Source of the DNA: Bradyrhizobium arachidis
Lineage (GTDB): Bacteria; Pseudomonadota; Alphaproteobacteria; Rhizobiales; Xanthobacteraceae
Reading direction: 5' to 3'
Length of the DNA stretch: 64,000 nucleotides
NCBI RefSeq assembly: GCF_024758505.1
Contig: NZ_CP077970.1
Location: forward strand, 3,782,001 to 3,846,000
The position numbers and the translations under genes were made by a program. Shown piece by piece: positions 1-7,679 of this stretch; position 1 is the first letter of the stretch; the number at the start of each line of letters is the position of its first letter. The notes under the pieces were generated by a model, which saw nothing but the letters and a program-made list of their open reading frames with translations, had not been told where the DNA came from and did no database searches.

Positions 1-1123
1 TCCCGACCAGCGTCGTGATCGAGCCGTAGAGCGAGGAGGCGGTGCCGGCGATGTGGCCCTGCGGCTCCATGGCGAGCGCGGTGAAGTTGGCGATCATCAT
101 GCCGAAGGCGAACATCATCAGCCCCGACAGCACCAGAAACAGCGCCAGCGGCAACATATGCAGGCTCTCGGCGAGCAGCATTGCGGCCGCGACGACGGTG
201 TAGAGCGTCAACGCGCCATGCGAGATCACGCGCATGCCGAGCCGTCCGACCAGCCTTGCGTTGAGGAACCCGGCGATTGCGGTGCCGGCCGCGATGGCGG
301 CGAAGGCGAGCGGGAAATAATGGCCGAGGCGATAGATGCCGACGAAGACCTGCTGGGCCGAGAACACATAGGCGAACAGCGAGCCGATGACGCCGCCGGC
401 CGCGAGCGCATAGCCGATAGTCTGGCGGTTGGTGACGGTCTGCTTGAAGGCGTCGAGCACGTCGCCAAGCGCGAGCGACCTGCGTTCGCTCTCCGGCAGG
501 GTCTCCGGCAACCGCAACACGCTCCACGCCAGCGCGAGCAGCCCATAGAGCATCAGCACGACGAAGATGCCGCGCCATTGCGTCAGGAGCAGCACGGCCT
601 GGCCGAAGGACGGCGCGATCACGGGCACGGCGATGAACACCATCATGGCGAGCGACATCACGCTCGCCATGCGGCGGCCGACATAGCAGTCGCGCACGAT
701 CGAGGTGGCGATGACGCGCGTCGCCGAGGTGCCGAGCCCTTGCAGCGCGCGGGCGAGCAGCAGCGTCTCGAACGAGGGCGCGGCGATCGCAAGGACACTG
801 GCGATCGCATACACCGTCATGCCGCCGAGCAGCACCGGCCGCCGGCCGAAGCGGTCCGACAGCGGGCCCATGACGACCTGGCCCACGCCAAAGCCGAGCA
901 GGAAGGTCGACAGCACGAGCTGGAGATGATTGGCGACGGGAATCTTGAAGGCCGCGCCGATATTGGGCAGCGCCGGCAGCATCATGTCCATCGCCAGCGG
1001 ATTGAGCGCCATGATGGCGGCGATCACCACGACGAATTCGGGAAATCCCATCGGACGGTGTCCCGAGGACACCCAATTGTCGGCATTGACGTCGGACACG
1101 AAAGAACCTGCTGCAAATGACAT
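1..1123 (-). CDS. MFS drug-resistance transporter, Bcr/CflA-like (3' end outside window)
   Basis: Reading the minus strand from ATG at 1123 gives an unbroken frame to the window edge. It begins MSFAAGSFVSDVN and continues with alternating hydrophobic helices. After the second helix there is the MFS loop motif GPLSDRFGRRPVLLGG, and MALNPLAMDMMLPALP near the N-terminus is typical of Bcr/CflA exporters, which have 12 membrane segments and export small molecules by proton antiport. About 373 residues are visible, close to the usual 400, so only the last helix or so is missing. The substrate cannot be read from sequence. No obvious operon partner lies upstream. Confidence 0.88.
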   Translation of the reverse strand, partial: MSFAAGSFVSDVNADNWVSSGHRPMGFPEFVVVIAAIMALNPLAMDMMLPALPNIGAAFKIPVANHLQLVLSTFLLGFGVGQVVMGPLSDRFGRRPVLLGGMTVYAIASVLAIAAPSFETLLLARALQGLGTSATRVIATSIVRDCYVGRRMASVMSLAMMVFIAVPVIAPSFGQAVLLLTQWRGIFVVLMLYGLLALAWSVLRLPETLPESERRSLALGDVLDAFKQTVTNRQTIGYALAAGGVIGSLFAYVFSAQQVFVGIYRLGHYFPLAFAAIAAGTAIAGFLNARLVGRLGMRVISHGALTLYTVVAAAMLLAESLHMLPLALFLVLSGLMMFAFGMMIANFTALAMEPQGHIAGTASSLYGSITTLVG

Positions 1124-1256
1124 GCACCTTGTAGCGTGCATGCTGCGTCGCACAAGCGGCGTTTCGGGATGGCAGCTAGGCGACGTAGTGACCGGACAAC
1201 AATCGGTGAAGGCGGCGTGATGGTTGGGGTGGGTCCGGTCCGAGGCTGACCCGCGA

Positions 1257-1526
1257 TCAGGCCGAGGCGTGCAGCAAGCGCGCCCGCGCTCTGCGCTCCC
1301 ATCGGTCGAGCATTGGCCCGAGATCGCCGAGCCCCGCGGGCGTTGCTTGGCCCTGAGGCATCACCTCATTCGCATTTGCTGGCTGCGGCGACTCCGGTTC
1401 CCTGTGGTCCTTCCACCTGCGCGCCTGGTCGTGTCGCATGCGCGAGATGTGGGCGCGGGTGAAGTAGCCCGCAGCGTACGACATCGCGAGAATAATCAGG
1501 AGTACAACAACATCCACCAGATACAC
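1257..1526 (-). CDS. small single-pass membrane protein, hypothetical
   Basis: The 89-residue product starts at GTG 1526, preceded by GAGAGCGGA. It has one hydrophobic segment (about residues 3-20, with VVLLIILAMSYAAGYF) followed by a basic, charged cytoplasmic tail rich in Arg, Pro and Glu. A longer reading from TTG 1577 is possible but adds only a non-hydrophobic leader. I do not recognise a family. The membrane segment plus positively charged flank suggests a real N-out/C-in anchor protein. The gene stands alone between the MFS gene and the PPC-domain gene. Confidence 0.5.
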   Translation of the reverse strand: MYLVDVVVLLIILAMSYAAGYFTRAHISRMRHDQARRWKDHREPESPQPANANEVMPQGQATPAGLGDLGPMLDRWERRARARLLHASA

Positions 1527-1685
1527 TCCGCTCTCAGAGCACGGCAAAGGGCTCGCCGAGATGGTTAGCTCTTGCAAAACATATCGCGCATTTCGTTGAC
1601 AAAAACGCGGCCAAGTTGGGGAAGCGCGCGGCTCATTCCGAGTTGGCGAACTATCCCGACCGTGGTCGCGCGCAGCGGACTTCCG

Positions 1686-2120
1686 TCACAATTTGATCAG
1701 CGCGATGCCGAGATCCTCGCGCTTCCTGCGGCGCAGATGCGCGGCGGTCTCTGCAATGGTGACCTCGAGCGTCGGCTGGACGGTGCCCGAGAGAAGATGG
1801 CCGCCGCGGACGGAGCCGTCCTTGAGCCCGAGCACCGCATGCAGATGCAGGCTGGCCTTGCCGTCATCGCCCTCTGCGAGATCGCCGAGCAGGCTCAACA
1901 CTTCGCATTGCTCGCCCACATCGATCGGCTTGTATTGCTTTTTTGCCAGGTCGAACCAGCCGACCTTGGCCTGCGAGAACGCACCGATCGCGGTGACCGA
2001 CGCGCCGGTGATGCCCTCGCGATTGGCGAACTCGGTGATCGCGTTGAACGCTTCCTCGCCGGGGTCGAGCACCAGCACGAAGATGCGCGCCGGCGCGTCC
2101 TTGAGGCATCTGAATTTCAT
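1686..2120 (-). CDS. PPC / DUF296 domain protein
   Basis: The 144-residue protein starts at ATG 2120 (MKFRCLKD). Segments resembling FVLVLDPGEEAFNAITEFA, ITGASVTAIGAFSQAKVGWF and a later HLHAVLGLKDGSVRGGHLL match the PPC (plants and prokaryotes conserved, DUF296) fold. In this fold a His cluster (LHLHAV ... GGHLL) binds metal and the protein usually trimerises. Bacterial members are single-domain proteins of about this size with unknown function, although plant members are fused to AT-hooks and bind DNA. The frame stays open further upstream to about 2378, but that part has no family similarity, so the internal ATG is chosen. Confidence 0.82.
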   Translation of the reverse strand: MKFRCLKDAPARIFVLVLDPGEEAFNAITEFANREGITGASVTAIGAFSQAKVGWFDLAKKQYKPIDVGEQCEVLSLLGDLAEGDDGKASLHLHAVLGLKDGSVRGGHLLSGTVQPTLEVTIAETAAHLRRRKREDLGIALIKL

Positions 2121-2538
2121 CGCAGTTCCGTATGAGGCGTGAATGACGGGCTCTTGATGGGGCAACAGATGGGGCGGTGGGTTGTTCCTCCACCGCGTCG
2201 GCAGGCGGAATTGCGGCGTTCGTTCCGTTGGGACCGAAATGCGCGTCACGTTCTTCAATTTCGAATCATCCGATTGATGGAATTTCGGATTTACGGTTGT
2301 GCGGACGGTCGGTAGTGCCAACCGACCCCCGGTCTCCCTGCGCCCTTCATCCTGACAGAAGCAAAGCTCGGGCGACATGCCGCAAGGCGACCGCTGGCCC
2401 TCCGAGCGTCAAGATGGCCGCTGTTGCGAAAGTGGTACCCGTTCTGCGGAGGAGATTCTCTCCGGGCAGGATTTATTTCGATCGCGTCATTTGAGGCGAT
2501 CTCATTGTTCTTACGCAACATTTCGCTCAATTTGACGA

Positions 2539-2570
2539 ACTTTGACATAATACGCGTTTCATGTCAAAGT
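2539..2570. promoter_or_regulatory. palindromic operator upstream of the TetR gene
   Basis: ACTTTGACAT (2539-2548) and its exact reverse complement ATGTCAAAGT (2561-2570) are separated by 12 bases. A further half-site, ATGTCAAA, overlaps the start codon at 2579-2586, and a related TTTGACG lies at 2531-2537. The location directly before a TetR-family gene, with AT-rich flanks, fits an autoregulatory operator. The promoter elements are not clear enough to mark. Confidence 0.6.
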
Positions 2571-2578
2571 AGTTCGAA

Positions 2579-3139
2579 ATGTCAAACAAGCTCACTCAAG
2601 ACGAGGCAGAGGCGCGCCGGCTGAAGATCCTCACGGCCGCCCGCTGGTGCTTTCTCAACTTTGGTTTTTCGAAAACGTCGCTCGATGACATCTCTAAACG
2701 CGCAAACATCTCGCGCACGCTGCTGTATCGAACCTTCAAGGATAAGGAGGACATCTTCACTGCGGTCTTCGCTGAGTGGCTGGTCTCGCGACATCCCGCG
2801 GCCAAGGCAGCAGCCGATCGGGATGGCTCACCGAGCGAGCGCCTTCTTGACGTATGCAGGCTTATGGTGATCGAGCCCTGGGCTGACATGGTCGGCGCCC
2901 CCATGGCAGGCGAGTTCTTCGACGTCTGCGAGCGGATAGATCCAGAAATTGAAGCACTGCATCGTCGCGTGGCGTCGGAATGCGTCGCGACAATCCTCGG
3001 CGGCGAAGAAGCAGCCGCGGAGGTGTTCCTGCTCGCGCTTGATGGACTTCTCAGCGATGAGCCCACCACAACGGTACTGCAGCAGCGCGTGCAGCTTCTC
3101 GCTGCCCGCTTCGTGCCGCCTATCAACAAACGAAAGTAG
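2579..3139 (+). CDS. TetR/AcrR family transcriptional regulator
   Basis: The 186-residue protein has an N-terminal TetR helix-turn-helix (about residues 12-58) with the signature ILTAARWCFLNFGFSKTSLDDISKR followed by ISRTLLYRTFKDKEDIF. The rest is the all-alpha ligand-binding and dimerisation domain. The start at ATG 2579 overlaps a repeat of the operator half-site, so the protein probably represses its own operon. Its stop codon overlaps the start of the SDR gene by one base, implying translational coupling. Base composition is less GC-rich than most of the window. Confidence 0.93.
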   Translation: MSNKLTQDEAEARRLKILTAARWCFLNFGFSKTSLDDISKRANISRTLLYRTFKDKEDIFTAVFAEWLVSRHPAAKAAADRDGSPSERLLDVCRLMVIEPWADMVGAPMAGEFFDVCERIDPEIEALHRRVASECVATILGGEEAAAEVFLLALDGLLSDEPTTTVLQQRVQLLAARFVPPINKRK

Positions 3140-4053
3140 TGAGTATGACTAGAGAATGGACGGTGAAGGATATCCCTTCACAAGCTGGGAAGCGCATTAT
3201 CGTGACCGGCGCGAACAGCGGCATTGGCTGGCATGCAGCCCTGGAGCTGGCGCGCGCCGAAGCAGAGGTGACAATCGCTTCCCGCGACCAGACCAAGGCT
3301 GAAGAGGCGGCTAACCGCATCGTCGCCATCGTGCCAAATGCAAAGGTCTCCACTGGCAAACTCGACCTCTCCAATCCAGCATCGGTAAGAGCCTTTGCCG
3401 AAAGCCAACTGGCGCTGTCCCGACCGATTGACGTGCTGATCAACAACGCGGGTGTAATGGCCCTTCCGGATCGTCGGGAAAGCGTAGGCGGCCACGAGAT
3501 GCAGTTTGCGACGAACGTTCTGGGCCCCTACCAACTTACGGCTTTGCTGCTTCCTACGTTGCTTCGATCGCCGTCGCCCCGCGTTGTCACGGTGGCGTCT
3601 GGCACTCACGCAATGGGAGGCCCGGTCCCGATCGTCGATCTCGACTCCAAGCAAGGCTACAAGCCCATCAAAGTCTACGCGAAAACAAAACTTGCTAATG
3701 TCCTTGTTGCCAGAGAACTACAGCGGCGTGCTGGAGACCGCCTGCTATCGGTGATCTGCCATCCAGGCGCGTCAAAAACCAACTTGTTCGCCGACACCAG
3801 CTTATTGATGCTGCTCTCGGTGTTTGCCCTATATCCGCTTATCCAGAACGCTACCATGGGAGCAGAGCCGACGCTTATGGCCGCAACATCCAAGGATATT
3901 AAGCCGGGCGGCTATTATGGTCCCGGCGGCTTCATGAGACTGCGTGGACACCCGACCGAAGATAAGACCGCGCCTCTCGCGGACAACGCAGAGGCTGGTC
4001 GGGTCCTGGTTGATGAGCTTGAACGGATGTCAGGCGTTTCTTTCGCGCTTTAG
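3139..4053 (+). CDS. SDR family NAD(P)-dependent oxidoreductase
   Basis: The 304-residue protein is a short-chain dehydrogenase/reductase. The cofactor motif TGANSGIG lies at about residues 23-30, NNAG at about 101-104, a Ser in VTVASGTH, and the catalytic YxxxK as YAKTK. This architecture and length resemble the retinol-dehydrogenase/WW-oxidoreductase-like SDRs. The GTG start at 3139 overlaps the TetR stop; ATG at 3145 is an alternative. It probably reduces a carbonyl or oxidises an alcohol on a lipophilic substrate, but the substrate is unknown. It is the middle gene of the TetR-SDR-methyltransferase operon. Confidence 0.92.
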   Translation: MSMTREWTVKDIPSQAGKRIIVTGANSGIGWHAALELARAEAEVTIASRDQTKAEEAANRIVAIVPNAKVSTGKLDLSNPASVRAFAESQLALSRPIDVLINNAGVMALPDRRESVGGHEMQFATNVLGPYQLTALLLPTLLRSPSPRVVTVASGTHAMGGPVPIVDLDSKQGYKPIKVYAKTKLANVLVARELQRRAGDRLLSVICHPGASKTNLFADTSLLMLLSVFALYPLIQNATMGAEPTLMAATSKDIKPGGYYGPGGFMRLRGHPTEDKTAPLADNAEAGRVLVDELERMSGVSFAL

Positions 4054-4075
4054 TTCCTGGAGAGAGGGCGTCACG

Positions 4076-4690
4076 ATGACGGCCACGACCTGTGCCGACT
4101 TCGTCGGCTTCTTCCGCGCGTGGATTGCGAATCCGAAGCGTGTTTCTGCCGTCGCGCCGTCCGGGCAGACGCTCGCGCGACTCATGACCCGCGACATCAA
4201 GTCCAGCGATGGACCGGTCATCGAGTTGGGGCCCGGCACGGGCGTCTTCACCCAAGCCCTTCTGCGCCAGGGCATTGCGGAGTCGGATTTGCTACTGATC
4301 GAGTACGGCTCTGATTTCATGCGCCTTCTGCAACGGCGTTTCCCGAAGGCACGGGTGCTATGGATGGATGCCTCCCAGCTTTCCCAGTACGAGCCGTTCG
4401 TGGCTCCGGCCGGTGCCGTCGTGAGTGGTTTGCCGTTGCTCTCGATGTCGCCTCGCAAGGTGATGGCAATCCTCACGGGCGCATTTCGCCACATGCGAGA
4501 CGGAGGCACCTTCTATCAGTTCACCTACGGCATGAGCTGCCCGGTGCCGCGCCCCATCCTCGACCGGCTAGGGCTCAAAGCAAGCTTGGTCGGACGTACG
4601 GCACTGAACATTCCGCCAGCATCGGTCTACCGCATACGGCGTCGCCAACCGCTCGCCTACGATCTCGATCGCACAGCAGCTAACTCTTGA
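4076..4690 (+). CDS. PmtA-like class I SAM-dependent methyltransferase (phospholipid N-methyltransferase family)
   Basis: The 204-residue protein starts at ATG 4076 after the ribosome-binding site GGAGAGAGGG, 22 bases behind the SDR stop. SAM motif I is ELGPGTGVFTQALL and a later segment reads VVSGLPLLSMSPRKV. The N-terminal part (FFRAWIANPKRVSAVAPSG) and the overall size match the Rhizobium/Sinorhizobium-type phospholipid N-methyltransferase family. These enzymes convert phosphatidylethanolamine toward phosphatidylcholine at the cytoplasmic membrane. Since this copy sits in a TetR-controlled accessory operon it may be a paralogue with another lipid or small-molecule substrate. Confidence 0.82.
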   Translation: MTATTCADFVGFFRAWIANPKRVSAVAPSGQTLARLMTRDIKSSDGPVIELGPGTGVFTQALLRQGIAESDLLLIEYGSDFMRLLQRRFPKARVLWMDASQLSQYEPFVAPAGAVVSGLPLLSMSPRKVMAILTGAFRHMRDGGTFYQFTYGMSCPVPRPILDRLGLKASLVGRTALNIPPASVYRIRRRQPLAYDLDRTAANS

Positions 4691-5107
4691 GCAAGCTCAT
4701 TGCTCCGCTGGTGTCTTTGTTCTTGGCGCTCCGGTACATCGCAAGCACAGCAAGCGGGAGAAACTTACGCAATCCAGAACGTTCAGTCAGGCAAGAACCT
4801 GGGTTACGGTAACAGTGCACTAAACCTCGCGTGCCTAACCGCATTATCTCCGCGACGTCCGCATTGATCAAAGCGGCAAGAAGACTGCGGGGCCCCAGGG
4901 CATAGTGTCGCCGGAGTCGCTTGAGCTTGAGTCATCTCCGAGCCTCGTCCGACACGGCCCGCATCTGCCTTCGCTCGGCCGACACCGTCCTTCACAAACC
5001 GGCCATTTCTGATTCCGCGACGATTCCGTCTGCGGCTGATTTGCCAACAGCCGGGAAGTTGGTTGGGCGCAGTACGGCGCGTCGTTGGGAAACGAGAAGC
5101 TCACCGA
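4691..5107. other. gene-free stretch between the methyltransferase and tRNA-Leu
   Basis: No open frame here shows family similarity or sustained codon bias. It lies at the 3' side of the tRNA-Leu, a common integration position, but I see no integrase remnant. The only tRNA-like match is a 10-base one at 4910-4919. Confidence 0.4.
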
Positions 5108-5196
5108 TGGTGCGGGCAGCCGGAGTCGAACCGGCACAGCGCTTTCGCACCGAGGGATTTTAAGTCCCTTGCGTCTACCAATTCCGCCATGCCCGC
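5108..5196 (-). tRNA. tRNA-Leu (anticodon UAA), with encoded CCA
   Basis: On the minus strand the acceptor arm GCGGGCA pairs with TGCCCGC, followed by discriminator A and a genomically encoded CCA (5110-5108). The D-arm region reads TGGCGGAATTGGTAGACGC. The anticodon loop has CTTAAAA, giving UAA. A long variable arm, as expected for a class II tRNA, precedes the T-arm GGTTCGACTCC. All features fit tRNA-Leu. Confidence 0.97.
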
Positions 5197-5369
5197 TTGA
5201 TCTAACGAGATCAAAGACTTAACGCGTTTTCCGGCTTGATGGAATTGGCTTTGTTGGGCCGGAAAGGCGCTTCTTCCTTAAGCGAGGGCGCTGCGTAACG
5301 CAAAGCCTCAATCCGGACATCTCCTGCTGCTTTAGGCATTCTCAATCCAAGGGGACTATCAATCCGGCC

Positions 5370-5813
5370 ATGCTTGTTTCGAATTCCCATCGCCTGCGCG
5401 CGTGCTGCGCTCTGCTCGTGCTGCTGGCCTCCGCCGCCGCTCTCTCCGGCTGCGCCAGCGTGGGCGATACGATCAGCCCGGCGTTTGCCGATCCCGGCAA
5501 ATACGAGCTGTGGGACTGCAAGCAGCTCGAGGGTGAGCGCAAGACGCTGGCCGCGCGAACCGCCGACTTGCAGAAGCTGATGGACAAGGCCCAGACCGGC
5601 GTCGGCGGCGCCGTGGTATCCGAGATGGCCTATCGCAACGACTATGTGGCCGTGCAGGGGCAGAAGCATTTTGCCGAGGAAGCGTGGCGCAAGAACCGGT
5701 GCCGTGAGTCCGTGCCTGGAGCTGCTGTGGCCGGGGCGCCGCCCACGCCGCCTGTCGTCGCGCCCGCCGGCACGTCGCGGCCGCAGTCCAAGTCGGGTGG
5801 CGCGGTTTACTAG
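5370..5813 (+). CDS. small lipoprotein, hypothetical
   Basis: The 147-residue precursor has a basic N-terminus, a hydrophobic stretch (about residues 11-25) and a lipobox ALSGC. Processing by signal peptidase II and lipidation of Cys at about residue 28 are therefore predicted. The mature part contains a short helical segment (ELWDCKQLEGERKTL ... LQKLMDKAQ) and a Pro/Ala-rich tail. The start is ATG 5370. Function is unknown. The gene stands alone, with the hairpin repeat at 5812 immediately after its stop, probably serving as its transcription end. Confidence 0.75.
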   Translation: MLVSNSHRLRACCALLVLLASAAALSGCASVGDTISPAFADPGKYELWDCKQLEGERKTLAARTADLQKLMDKAQTGVGGAVVSEMAYRNDYVAVQGQKHFAEEAWRKNRCRESVPGAAVAGAPPTPPVVAPAGTSRPQSKSGGAVY

Positions 5814-5870
5814 AGCGTTTTCAAGCGAAGTGGATTCCGGTTCGCTTCAAGAAAACGCGTCAAAACAAGA
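5812..5870. repeat. interspersed hairpin repeat, copy 1
   Basis: The unit contains GCGTTTTC and AAGCGAA, mirrored by TTCGCTT and GAAAACGC, so it folds into one long interrupted hairpin. The same ~58-base unit recurs at 36324-36383 with few differences. It abuts the lipoprotein stop codon. Confidence 0.75.
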
Positions 5871-5888
5871 AGGCTTTGGCGCGGCGGC

Positions 5889-7091
5889 TCAGAGTTTCCA
5901 ACTGTAGATCCAGTCCTGCCGCGCCAGCATGCGTTCCGGCCCGAGCGCACGAATCGCGAGATCGCGCGCTAGCGCTAAGGGGCCGGTGAGGTGATAGATC
6001 TGGCCCTGCTGCCGCGCCGTGCGCTGAACCTGCCTCACGCGCGCGCGGCGGGCGCGGCCATATTGCTTCAGCGCGGCCGCGATGCTCGCCGCGCTCTCCG
6101 TCGCATTGCCGCCGAGGTGCTGCGCCAGCACGGCCGCGTCCTCGATCGCCATGCCGGCGCCCTGCGCGGCAAAGGGCAGCATGGCGTGCACGGCATCGCC
6201 CAAAAGCGCAATCGAGCCCTTGCTCCACTCGCAGCCCTCAGGCACGCCGAACAGCGCCCATTTGCGCCAGCTATCGACCGCCTTGAGCATCATCCGGGCC
6301 GGCCCGGGCCAGCGCGGTGCGGGGAAGGCGTCCATCAGCTCGAAGGGATCGCCGGGCGTGCTCCAGCCCGGCCTGTTCCAGGTGCCCGGCACGATCGCGA
6401 CCACGTTGATCTGGCGGCCGCCCGCGATCGGATAGGCGACGAGATGGGCGCCGGGTCCCATCCAGAGCTGCACCCGGCGGGAGGTGTATTCCTTCGGCAG
6501 TTGCGTGGCCTCGAAGGTGCCGCGCCAGGCGATCAGGCCGGAGAAGCGCGGCTGCACCTCGGGAAACAGATGTTGGCGCACCGTCGACCAGATGCCGTCG
6601 GCGCCGATGAGCACGCTGGCGACGTCGCTCTGGCGGGAATTGCCGATGCGGTGGACGACGGTCAAGCCCCGGGCGTGAGCCGCCACGTCCTCGAAAGTCG
6701 CGCCAAGGCGCAGATCGATATCGGGATGGTCCTGAACCTGTGCCGCCAGCGCAGCCTGCAGGTCGGCCCGGTGCACCACCCAATAGGGCGCGCCGGCGCG
6801 CGCCACTGCTGCCTCGCCGAGCGGCAGGCGCAGCAGTTCGCCGCCGGCCCGCGTGCTCATGATGCTGACCGCCTCCGGCGTCACGGCGCCCCGGCGCAGG
6901 CGCTCGGACAATCCGAGCTCGACCAGGATGCGACTGGCGTTGGGGGAGAGCTGCAGGCCGGCGCCGGCTTCCTCGAGCCGCTCGGCCTTTTCCAGCACGA
7001 CGACGCGAAAGCCTTTGGCGGCGAGCGCCAGCGCCGCCGTCAGACCGCCGATACCGGCGCCTGCAATGAAGATCGTTCGGGAGACCGCCAC
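5889..7091 (-). CDS. FAD-dependent monooxygenase (salicylate hydroxylase-like)
   Basis: The 400-residue protein belongs to the class A flavoprotein monooxygenases. The Rossmann FAD motif GAGIGG is at residues 11-16, the middle VHRADLQAALA segment follows, and the second FAD motif GDAVHAMLPFAAQGAGMAIEDA lies near residue 290. Length matches salicylate/3-hydroxybenzoate 6-hydroxylases, which use NAD(P)H and O2 to hydroxylate aromatic acids. The exact substrate is not readable. It follows the zf-CHCC gene by 33 bases on the same strand, so the two probably share a transcript. Confidence 0.9.
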   Translation of the reverse strand: MAVSRTIFIAGAGIGGLTAALALAAKGFRVVVLEKAERLEEAGAGLQLSPNASRILVELGLSERLRRGAVTPEAVSIMSTRAGGELLRLPLGEAAVARAGAPYWVVHRADLQAALAAQVQDHPDIDLRLGATFEDVAAHARGLTVVHRIGNSRQSDVASVLIGADGIWSTVRQHLFPEVQPRFSGLIAWRGTFEATQLPKEYTSRRVQLWMGPGAHLVAYPIAGGRQINVVAIVPGTWNRPGWSTPGDPFELMDAFPAPRWPGPARMMLKAVDSWRKWALFGVPEGCEWSKGSIALLGDAVHAMLPFAAQGAGMAIEDAAVLAQHLGGNATESAASIAAALKQYGRARRARVRQVQRTARQQGQIYHLTGPLALARDLAIRALGPERMLARQDWIYSWKL

Positions 7092-7124
7092 CCCAACAGG
7101 ATTATCAGACTATGAGGGCCGCGG

Positions 7125-7370
7125 TCAGGCGACCTTGTCCTTCACGACGCATTCCGGCGGGCGCGCTTCGCCCGCCTTCAGGTCGGCCGCGAAGCGGTAC
7201 AGCGTCGAGCAGTACGGGCAGATGATCTCGTTGTCGTTGCCGAGGTCCAGGAAGACGTGCGGATGGTCGAACGGAGGATTGGCGCCCACGCACATGAACT
7301 CCTGCGAGCCGATCTCGATGACGGGAACACCGGCGTCGTTGTGGAAGTGCGGGACGACATGGTCGGACAT
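7125..7370 (-). CDS. zinc-finger protein, zf-CHCC family (NDUFS6-like)
   Basis: The 81-residue protein carries the CHCC zinc ligands: Cys27 (EFMCVG), His at 36 or 38 (FDHPHVFLD), and Cys51 and Cys54 (CPYC). The family is related to mitochondrial complex I subunit NDUFS6 and is common as a stand-alone small protein in alphaproteobacteria. Its role there is not established, though complex I assembly is a reasonable guess. It is the first gene of a two-gene unit with the monooxygenase. Confidence 0.9.
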   Translation of the reverse strand: MSDHVVPHFHNDAGVPVIEIGSQEFMCVGANPPFDHPHVFLDLGNDNEIICPYCSTLYRFAADLKAGEARPPECVVKDKVA

Positions 7371-7679
7371 TGGAACTCATCCTGGAGTGGCAAAGGGCGT
7401 CAGAACACAACCAACTGATGCGGCATCGTTCGAGGGGCCGCGGACCATACTGGCGGGTGCAGATGATTGCTAGTCCAGTGGAACCAAAAAGGCCCGCAAC
7501 TGCCCCATGCTCATTTGCTCATGTAAATTCGACACTTTCTTGTCGTCCCGGAGAAGCCCTTCTTTCGTCGGGGACGTTGTGTCGCAAATTTGGCATACTA
7601 TTTCTGTGGACGAGGGGAGAGCCCCGACAGCGGGCCGAATCGGCAGGCAGATGAGCAGGCGGTCGTCCAGGTTTTGCGC
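7371..7679. promoter_or_regulatory. divergent intergenic region
   Basis: About 309 bases separate the zf-CHCC start (minus) from the start of the next gene (plus). It is AT-richer than its surroundings around 7490-7605. It must hold both promoters, but I cannot place convincing -35/-10 pairs or a binding site. Confidence 0.35.

Noticed and set aside
53..1120. ~350-codon plus-strand frame at the window start
   Set aside because: It is antisense to the MFS gene, which shows clear transmembrane and MFS motifs.
4910..4919. GCCGGAGTCG also found in the tRNA-Leu 3' part (5119-5128), a possible attachment-site copy
   Set aside because: Ten bases are too few in GC-rich DNA, no integrase is near, and the flanks do not match.
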